Source: Capitulum mitella (lineage: Eukaryota; Arthropoda; Thecostraca; Pollicipedomorpha; Pollicipedidae). Taken from it: a DNA stretch of 64,000 nt. Position 1 is the stretch's first letter, and the number at the start of each line of letters is the position of its first letter. Below, piece after piece: positions 1-9,867 of this stretch. The DNA lies in the NCBI GenBank assembly GCA_030062745.1, contig CP099841.1, forward strand, positions 26,167,398 to 26,231,397. Reading direction: 5' to 3'. Position numbers and translations under genes: made by a program. The notes below the pieces were generated by a model that made no database searches, was not told the DNA's origin, and worked only from the letters and a program-made list of their open reading frames with translations.

Positions 1-2028
1 TTAGAAAACCCGATCAACGAGATCGAAAACGAAAGAAAATCGTGAACATGTTGAATGAATGTTAAAAGTGAAAGCGTAACCCCATCCATGGTGCAATCTT
101 TCATGCATAGTTGTTGGTATTTAAAGATAGCGCGTGCGGTCGAAACTGTGACATGATACCGAAATAAATCAGGACAGTTCGGAATGTCGAACTGATTTCC
201 GACTATTCTTCATTAACCGGCTTCGATTCATGTTTAATAAATTCAATTTGAGTCATTCATTTGTCCAGTATTGTAGGGGAGACAGGGTTAAATGATACAG
301 GGGTAGGTTGATACTACGACTTCTCCAGCCTAATCAAGGTTTGCGTTGTCACGAAAACTTTGTACAGTGCTTCTTGCGACCTTTTCTTTCTGTCAGTGCT
401 GCTTAACGAACGTTCGGCGCATAATTGCGGAGAGATGAGGAATGGTTAAAATCCCGGTGTTTAATTAAATTCCGACCCTTACATATTACCTTTAAATACT
501 TTTCATCGTTGGTCTGCCAATATCATTTTGTACACCACTGTCAGTTCAATCGTTTTCGTTCGCAGTACCGAATTATTTCGACGTCTGGTGCGATAAGCTG
601 CTAGACATGTTACGCGATAGGTTTGGACAAACAGCGGAAGACGTATGGGGCACAATGATACAAGCGGTTTCAGCTTCGGATTACGTTCCTCGGACTTCAA
701 TTCTTCACCTTTGTGGGTCTCACAGTTTGAATATTTGGGCCTTAGTCCTCCTGGCTGTCCCACCGCTGCCACCCACAGCATCAAACAGAGGAGCCCATAA
801 AACCTTAGATACTATGTATAAATATCTCGAAAATCGGAATCCATGACGTATTTATGAATGACAAGAACCCATGAAACAATTATTTGTACACAATGCCCAA
901 CATTTTATTTTCCTCACCAAGCTCATAACGCCCTTCTGACAATGACCTTATGCGAAGGCGACACAAAAGTCTTTTGTTTATTTAATGCAAATACTTTTGT
1001 TGGTTTGAATGGCGTACGTCGAACAACGCTTAATATCTAGTTTTGGCCCGTAATAGTTCCGAAAGCGTGAAAACGTTTACTAACTGGAAACTATGTTTGC
1101 CTTCTGGCCCAATTTAAAATATGACTAAGAGCCGTTCTCGCTAAATTTTGCCGCGATGCACGATTTTTTTATCTTTTTTTTAGCTGAAACCCTATGCATA
1201 ACCGTTCAAGAAAAACTTTTCTTGCAGAAATTACAGCATGCGTTACTGTTCTATGTTGCGTAAATTTACTTCAACCTTGGTTTGGCTATATTCATCAGGT
1301 TATTAAGGAACTAGTTTCATTTCCTTAACAGCACTAACCTTTATATAGCAGTCATTGCGTCAATTTGCCCCTTCGTCTGTAACAATCTCTACCAGCCCAC
1401 GCCCCCTTCCCCATGGGATAAGGTGATACGAATGATGTTATGTCACACGTCACTTTCTGCGATGAACCAGAAAAGATTTTGGGAGAAAAATTAGCATTAC
1501 CAATGCTTCTAAGATCAGACATTATTTAGCTGTGGAGTTATTTCGCACATTTTTTTTCAAACAAACGAGATATACCAAGTTTCCGGAATATTGCATCAGG
1601 TAACTCCAGTCTCCCTTTTAAGAGCATGTACAACATAAGGTGAATAATAAGGGTATGTACAACATACGACAGGAGAATCGTTAATACTTGCCTCTATTTA
1701 AACCGGATTAACGAGCGTGCTGCTGAGCCTTTTGGCATCCCGCTCTGACCTAAGACCTCCCAGCCAACCGAACGGAGATCGGCTATTGTGGGGAAAAACG
1801 GAACATTGCCAGCTGTGGTAAAGATGGCCATTGATAAAAAAACAACTAACTCTTACCTCCACCATCAGTCCTCAGGCGGTCCTGACGCCGTCAACTGCCC
1901 TTCTGTTTTGACAGTTCACGTCTTTTGAAATTGTCGTAAATACTATAGCGGAATTCTGTAGCTGATCAGTACAGTTTTCGTTGATGGAACACATGATTGA
2001 TTTCCATCTAAGTCTTGTGGAAGAAAGA
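1..2028. other. Non-coding, no gene seen
   Basis: I see no exon of the downstream A2M gene and no other family here. Open frames are short and AT-rich without coding character. Bases 1622-1670 hold two similar copies of a short GTACAACATA-containing sequence. The stretch is probably an intron of the A2M gene, because the first recognisable exon downstream starts in the middle of that protein. Confidence 0.5.
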
Positions 2029-2091
<63 letters not shown>

Positions 2092-2139
2092 TATATACAT
2101 ATATATATGAATATGTATATATACATTTATATATATATC

Positions 2140-2197
<58 letters not shown>

Positions 2198-2266
2198 CTC
2201 TCTCTCTCTCTCTCTCTGTCTCTCTCTTTCTCTCACTCTCTCTCTCCCTCTTTCATTCTCTCTCTG
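2029..2266. repeat. Compound (CT)n-(AT)n-(CT)n microsatellite
   Basis: A CT run (about 2029-2051), an AT run with interruptions (about 2052-2138) and a long imperfect CT run (about 2142-2266). It ends about 37 bases before the acceptor of bait exon A, so in the + strand transcript it is a very long pyrimidine tract upstream of that exon. A shorter CT run has the same position before bait exon B. Confidence 0.95.
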
Positions 2267-2303
2267 TGTTAGGTAATACAGACTTGGGGTCTCTTCTCTC
2301 CAG

Positions 2304-2590
2304 GTGGCCGGGTACTTGCCACTGACTAATCTCGTGCTGGAGACACGGCCGTGCGAACGAAGGAACCGAACCGTGTGTCGCCGCTGTGTAGTACCTTTTG
2401 CAAGAGGAGGAGGAGCAATAAGGTTCGCCTCCGCTAACTCATCCGTCGTACCGGGCACATCTCTGCATCGGAAAACAGATGTGGTCGTTTCGTCGGTGTC
2501 GTCGACGGCCGCCCCCGCTCCGGCGGCCCTGGAGCAGACGGTGCGCTCGTTCTTCCCGGAGACATTCCTGTTCCAGCTGGAGGCCCTGGG
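2304..2590 (+). CDS. A2M bait-region exon A (alternative)
   Basis: Starts in phase 0 after ctctccag and ends in phase 2 before GTGAGT. The first 25 or so codons (VAGYLPLTNLVLETRPCERR, then an NRT glycosylation sequon and Cys) and the last 20 or so (ALEQTVRSFFPETFLFQLE) nearly match exon B. The middle of about 45 residues differs completely: it is rich in Arg, Val and Ser and holds an NSS sequon. FPETF is the counterpart of the FPETW motif that follows the bait region in this family, so the variable middle is the protease-cleaved bait. Because the exon adds 287 nt, joining it to exon B would shift the frame. Confidence 0.9.
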
Positions 2591-5500
2591 GTGAGTGTTC
2601 CCGTTCCAGTTGAAGAACTTGGGGTGCGTGCTCCTGTTCCCGGCTGGAGAAGCTGGGGCGGGTGCTCCTGTTCAGGATGGAGAACGTGGGGTGGGTGTTC
2701 CTGTTCCGGCTGAAGAATCTGGGCTGAGTGGCTTCTTGGCTCGCCTTTTACTCTGAACGAGATGTATGGAGCAGATCGGGGGGAGGTAGGGACGGCTAGA
2801 AATGAAAGGAACAGCCCGGGATGAGGTGGGGACGGCCGCAGGTGAATGGAGCAGACTGGGATGAGGTGGTGAAGGGGGGGGGGGGGGGGGGTGGCGCAAG
2901 TGAATAGAGCAGACTGGGGTGATGTGGGGACAGACGCAGCTGAATGGAGCAGGCCGGGGTAAGGTGCCAAAGGAGAGGAGAGGGGCCCAGGGCAGGGATG
3001 CTAGCTCTGATACTCGGACCTGAAAGCCTGTCCTTCCGCATGCAGGATGATCCATCGGAAGGTTTATGATTTGATCCACGCTCTTCGTGAGCACTCTGTG
3101 AGACAGGTTGGAACAGTGGGTCATAGGCGCATTAAACCGATCCGCCGTGCTTTGAGACGACGACAGGCATGCCAACTTCAGTGAATATGTGTTGGCTTTC
3201 ATGGCATGGCTGCTACGTTTTTCTAATAATCAGCTGAAGACTAAATCTCAAGTTTTACAAGACAAGTTTGGATGTGGGAAGGAAGGTGCTTGGTGGAGAA
3301 GTCTCCAACAGTGTTGTTTTGAGAAGAGCCGTGATGCAGGAAACAAAGCAGATATGAAAATAGTCCATGGAGTTTTGTGGATAGTTTAATGTCCACAAGT
3401 TTAGAGTCTTCATCACTGCATCAAGTGGATCAGAAAGTCTGTCTGTTAAGCTGTAAACTCCTTGATGTCCCAATCAAGAATCAGGTTTCTCGTTCAGAGT
3501 CTGCAGGTTACAAGTGTTTTTGAGCCGTGACGCGTACATTGCAGATGCAGGCGGCTTCGGGCCGAAACCATATCCGGTAACGCCAAAAAAAATTATCTCA
3601 TGGAACGCTGAATACGGATAAGAAGCATGTAAACCGTGATTCTATGCACCGTACCATGACACCGGCGAGTCGTTGGAAATGATTGCCCAGCTGTACCACT
3701 ATCCTAAGAGCAGTGTCATACTAATGCAACTTGAACTGGACTTGATATGTCGAGAGTTTTACTCTGTTGTCGATTCTGCAGTCTTTCGTAACCACGTATT
3801 TTCGTATGGCAAGTCAAAGTGACTTTTTCTTCAAAACGGACGAAAGATGTTGGTGTAACATTAAGCAGGTGACGCTGGCAGCATTCGGAATCGATCAAAG
3901 CGTTTCAGGCCGTGCAGTCATGATCCCTGGTTAGCGCTAGGTTCTTCTAGTGAAAATTTCAACTTTTGCTTGAAAAAAACTCTGTCAGAACGCCAAAGGC
4001 AGTCGTGCAAAAAGGAAAAAACTGCATCCCACTACAAAACCACAGCAAAACACGTGCAACTGCTATGCCGCCTACCAAAGCACATTGGTGATTTTTCAGG
4101 TTCAGACTGCTGTCATCTCACATAATATAAATGCTTCGATTTCGGTACTTCCCCCAAACCCACAATCGCTGACGTCACACGCACCCTTTGCCGTGCTGGT
4201 TGTCACGGCGGTTCTGATTGTTTCGTTTTTACCCGCTACTCAGGACCAGGTGGTCAGGTTTGCTACTACCATTTCTCCATGCACGCAGGACCTTCCATTT
4301 ATTCCCAGGATAAAGTGTTTCCCAAGAGAGAAGACGTCAGTTCGTGGCGCTACCCGGTGAAAACCAGGAGAGAAAGATGAATGATTTAATGTGTGTCAAG
4401 AGCGCCCAGTTTTTAGAACTAGTAAGGTAGCTGAAAAGAGGGAAAGTAGTCATAACCAAGTGACTTACAACTAACCACTAAGTCCACCTCCCAAAACGAT
4501 ATTTTTAGAGTCCAGTTCCAGTTCTAGTTGAATTGGTTTACGTCTTTTTCATCCGGAAAAAATTGGCCAATGTCTTTTGCAAAAAAAACCTGCTCTGAAG
4601 CGGACCCACCGAGACTAAACAGGGTAGGAGTGGGTGGCCTAAACTAAGACGGAAAACTTCTAAATGACCCGGCGGTTTGCATCCAACACGTTATGTGCAT
4701 AAATGATGTCATATACTTCTCCATACTTGGGATGGAGAAGGTTCTTATAGACTTCTCCAGTACCTGGGGACTGGGGAAGTTAAAGGCAATGCAGATATAC
4801 GCTCAAAATACTTGAAGAGTTTACTAAATTAGTTTCCTATTGATGTTAAAGTAGCCAATAAAAAACTAATGCAATTTTCAATGATGAAACGCTTGGCAGA
4901 TTTACACTTAGGTGTAAGCCGTCGGGAACAAGAGAACACCTCTCTCTCTCTCTCTCTCTCTCTCTGTTAGGTAATACAGACTTGGGGTCTCTTCTCTCCA
5001 GGTGGCCGGGTACCTGCCACTGACCAACCTCGTGCTGGAGACGCGGCCGTGCGAACGGAGGAACCGAACCGTCTGCCTCCGCTGCCATGTGCGTGCTGAA
5101 GGAGTAGCATTCTCCGCTGCGGCAGATGGCGCACGTAGATTTTTGTTTATGAGAAATGGCTCAGTTGCGCCCAACGCCGTCCGGAGGTCGGCGCAGTCGG
5201 CGGCCTCCCCCGCTCCGGCGGCCCTGGAGCAGACGGTGCGCTCGTTCTTCCCGGAGACATTCCTGTTCCAACTGGAGGTCCTGGGGTGAGTGCTCCCGCT
5301 CCAGCCGAAGGACCTTGGTGCGTACTCCTGCTCTCAGTTGGAGGACCTGGAGTGGGTGCTCTTGTTCGAATGCGTCAGACGTTTCTTGCTGCCGAGGCTC
5401 GAAGCAGTTCGCGCTGCAGCATACGTGCATGAACGGAAAGAAACTGCAAGGCTCGAAGCAAACTCCAGGTTGCGGGTCTTTCGTCGTAATCGAGTGTAAT

Positions 5501-6698
5501 CTATGACCTGGGCAGCGCAGCGTGGTGGAAACACTGCTAACGTGTACTGTTCCATTTCCGGTAGAAATAGCATGGACATATCTGATGTATTTGAGCTTCC
5601 CCGTAGATATGCAGAAAATCGCCGTGTATGATTTGAATATCTCTGCTAGATGCCTGAACCTTGCGGCCAATGACATTTTCCGTCGACTTGTACCATAGCG
5701 TAGGAATAGAAGACAGCCTTGCTAACATATCTTAGTGGTTCATGATGTGCAATACACGGTACGTTCCCCCTCCGCCCCCCCCCCAAAAAAAAACATCACC
5801 ACTCCGACCGCTGGTCTGCTCCATTCAGCTGCAGCATTTAAGGGGAGTTGGTTTGCTGGAACGCACCCGAATTCGTTAGTACTCTGTGTATCTTATAACC
5901 AATAGAAGCGTGACTTTACGCACATACCATGCAACAGAATTTGAACAAAACTTATTAACGTATTTTAAGTCCGCTCGGCTGACACAGGTGTGCTTGCAGA
6001 ATGAAAGTATTGTCTTTGCTCGCCTGATAATATATTTGTCAGTTCTTGTCTCACAGACTGTGTTAGTGCGTTGCTAATTTCTGAATGTCTAATGAATAAT
6101 CGTTTATAAATATTTTTCGTTTGCTGCTAGAGCTGATGGTGAGACCGACGTTACAAGAAAGATGCCGGACACCATTACCAGCTGGGTTGGGTCGGCATTC
6201 TGCAGCAATCTCAAGGTCAGAAGTCGACCTTTACGAAGATGAACCTCTTATTTCTTGCTACATTCGTTCTTGCTTGCCAATTGCCGTCCGACTTCATTCC
6301 CTAAAGCTAATCATACAGCTGCATTTTCTCGAGGCAAAGATACGGCGTATTACGGCCTGTCCCCAATAGCATGCACGTGTTGCGCTCGAGACGCTGTGAA
6401 GCATTCCACGTCTGCCGTGGGTGCGCGTCAGCACAGGCACGTAGCCAGGATTTTCCTCGGGGGTGGGACAAATGTCAAATTTCGTCATATGCCACTGGCG
6501 TATGACGAAATTTATAGGAAAAGCAGCAGTTGTATGTAATTTGCCCCATATTTAATGCAGAAGAAAACATATATTTGCTTGTGCAACACACACACGCACA
6601 CACACATATATGCATATATATAATATATATATATATATATAATATATATAATATTATATGCATATATAATATTATATATACATATATTATGATATGTG

Positions 6699-6753
<55 letters not shown>

Positions 6754-9700
6754 CACTATTCCGTAGTCCTGCAAAATTGCTATATATCTAGTGTAGACTG
6801 TACGACTCGGGGGAACGGCCCCATGGTCCCCTGTCTTGGCGACGTCCCTGCATCAGCGTTCACCGGAAGCTGATGACAGCTTTCGACGGACGTCCCCACC
6901 GGCAGAGAGGCTTCGGGCTCTCCGAGACGGCCTCCATCACCACCTTCAAGCCGTTCTTCGCCCAGATAAATGTGCCGTTCTCGGTGAAGAGGGGTGAGCT
7001 GCTCCGCCTCAAGGTCTCCGTGTTCAACTTCCTGCCTGGAGACCTCTCGGTGAGTTCGTGTGGACGTTGGGGAACCGTTCGGCGGCACTCTCCGTGCTCA
7101 GCTTCCTGCGGGGAGGCTTGTCGGTGAAGTCGGTTGCCAGGCTGCGTTCTACTGGTATCTGACGCAACAATGGTAAGGAGGCCGGGACGCCTTATTTGAC
7201 GCCGTCTTCTCCCGTTTTCAAAGTCATGGGTTGCAGACTTTTGGACTTGGTCCAGCGAGGCCCCGGCGACCATTTGATTCGGCGATCCAAACCTCTGCTC
7301 CATATCTTTGAAACGCATTGGGATCTGAGTACAGTGTGCGTAAGATCATCAACACTTGCGTCAAAATGCGACGTGGTAGCCAGGGTCTTGGTGGTCTGGC
7401 CGGCCGGCCGCCTGACTGTTTTCTCTGCCGCCGGCAGGTACTCGCAAAACTGACACCGTCCAAGGATTTCGTGCTGGACGGAGGCGCCCCCGCCACCCAC
7501 ACCGTCTGCGTGCGCTCCAACAAGCCCTCAGTGGTGGAGTACCCTCTGCAGTTCAAAAGTCTCGGGAAAGTGGACATCACTGTTACCATCAGCACGGCCG
7601 GCTCGGCCTGCGGCAAGCCCAATGCTGTACAGGCCAGGTAAGCTCCCTTCACCATCTTCACTGCATTGCGCAATGCAATATAGGTGCAATGCACACTGTG
7701 CTTGTCAAAATTTCGTTTGAAGCAGAGGAGTTGCCTTGTTTCCTCAGTTTGAAGTTGTGCAGGAAACTCTGGGACTTACCAGTCTAAGAGTCTGGTTACA
7801 CCGTACCAATCTGGTTGGACCTAAAAAAGCGATGGAAATTAAGTTTTTAAAATATTTCATGGTGCTGAGAAAAAAATGAAGCGCTCTCTATCCTTGGAAC
7901 TCAGTTTGCAGCGGTCTCTCACTAAGAACCAGTAAAAATCATTTAGTCTACCGGAGATACCCGCAAATTTTCATGTTTACGTTCAGAAAGGTGGCGTGCA
8001 GGTACGCACGGGACTTGTTCGAATATTGCGGCGGGGGAAAGTTTTTATAGCCAACAGCATGACCAGGAGCAGTATCTAGTCCGAGGAACATGAACCAGTC
8101 ACGCTTCGCGTGACCAGGTCTAGTCTGGGGCCACGGGCTGTATAAGTGTCAGCCATGACCCAAAATAACCTCCGTACAAAATCGCACCTCTAGGGACGTA
8201 GCCAAGAAGGGGCCGTGGGGGCCATGCCCCCCACTGAGTCAAGCAGCCTACACTAAATATGTAGCGATTTCGCAGGAATGCGTAATAGTGATGATATATA
8301 TGTTGCAAAAGCAAACGTTGTATGTTTTCTTGTGCAACAAAGATGAGGAAAATTATATAGAATTGTTGTTTTTCCCTTCAATTTCGTCATATATCAGTGG
8401 CATATGACAAAATTTGACACTTGCCCCCCCCCCGAGGGAAATCCCGGATACGTGCCTGCGCACCTCTCCCGGCAGAAGGAAACATCACTTATTATGTGTC
8501 CTCTTATGTGGCTCCGGGTAATATACCTATTTTGTCTCATCTAACCTAACCTGTCCTAATCTAGCTTAACCTAACTAATTCTAATTTAATTAAATTTAAT
8601 AAATCAATTAATTTAATTTTAATTTAATTAGGCACCTGAACAGTTTTGAGCCTTGCCTCTCCAATAACTACGCCTGCCATAAATCGATATAACTGGCATT
8701 TCATCTTAAGAAACCGCTTTTGGCTCAGCGGTTGACCCAAAGGTCTCGTGTCTTTGCGAGTGCGGACTGCAGTGTATCCTTTCCCCCTCGAACTAAACCG
8801 TCTCCAACGCCTGACGTTTGCTTGTCTGCAGCGACGCCATTCGACGCAACGTGCTCATCAAACCCGAGGGTTTCCCGCAAGAGGACGTGTCCACAGCGTT
8901 TCTGTGCCAGCCAAAGGGAGCCACTGCCGCCATCGTCGAGACGCATCCACTGCCGCTGCCGGCCACGCTCGTGCCTGACTCACAGCGTGCCTGGATTGGC
9001 GTCGTCGGCGATCTTATTGCGCCATCTGCCGAAGTGAGAAAAAACGCAATTTGTGTCTTTGACCACGCATGGCGCTGTAGTCTGCCTAGTTAAAAGTGCG
9101 TCGCATGGAACGAGACTGCGGATGTTAACCGTCGTCAGCGGAGGAGACAGGGATATGCCATCTCTCGGATTTTTGTTCTCAAAATGCAGCATTAAAAATA
9201 TGAAAATGCGCGCAAAGAAATCCTAAAAATTGACGTTCCATTTTTGTTGGAAAATTGGAGATCAAATCAAGAGATCATCATCAAATTGGAGATCCAGGTT
9301 CCTAAATCCTATCCCGTGATGGAGCTTGTGTCTCTGGATGGCATTCTTATTTGAAGTGTGATCTACCATTTTTGGGCTAATATGAAAAACATTTTTGGTT
9401 TGTGCTCCGATTTCAGCGAACTGATCTCTCCGCTTGTTATCACGAAATGAGTGGTAAGATAGGTTATTAAAATATCACTATTGGATTCTTTTGTGTCTTT
9501 CAGAATAGGTACCTACCGAATGAAAAGGATTATTCAAAAGCTGATAAAAGATACTAGGGCAATCATATGATACTGCACCACTTAGTTCAGAAACACCATG
9601 ATCCCTGGAGTTATGTGTGGCCGGAGTGAATGATGGCGATTGTTCCAGACAGGGGCGTCAATTTCTGTAAATGACTGGGCGGGCCGAGCCGTCGGCCCGA

Positions 9701-9835
9701 CAACTTAACCTCTCCCAAATGTGGGTTTCTCAACGGATTTAGCCCACTTCATTTTGATCAATGGAATTTTTTTAGTTTTTTGTTACTATTTTTCAAACAA
9801 AAATTGTGTATATCCCATGCATATAGGTATATTTT

Positions 9836-9867
<32 letters not shown>

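Noticed and set aside
2434..3202. Minus-strand proline/histidine-rich open frames near bait exon A
   Set aside because: They are antisense to the exon and to the GC-rich tandem repeat that follows it; no family motif.
6873..6905. Upstream extension of the GFGLS exon (TAFDGRPHRQ)
   Set aside because: It looks like the family's AFC region, but the real AFC is in exon 6131-6215. The acceptor at 6904-6905 restores the exact family spacing.
8538..8580. Interstitial telomere repeat
   Set aside because: Only a few degenerate CTAAC units; too short and irregular to call a telomeric insertion.
8718..8790. tRNA-like A-box (TGGCTCAGCGGTT)
   Set aside because: No matching B-box or cloverleaf pairing follows at the right distance.
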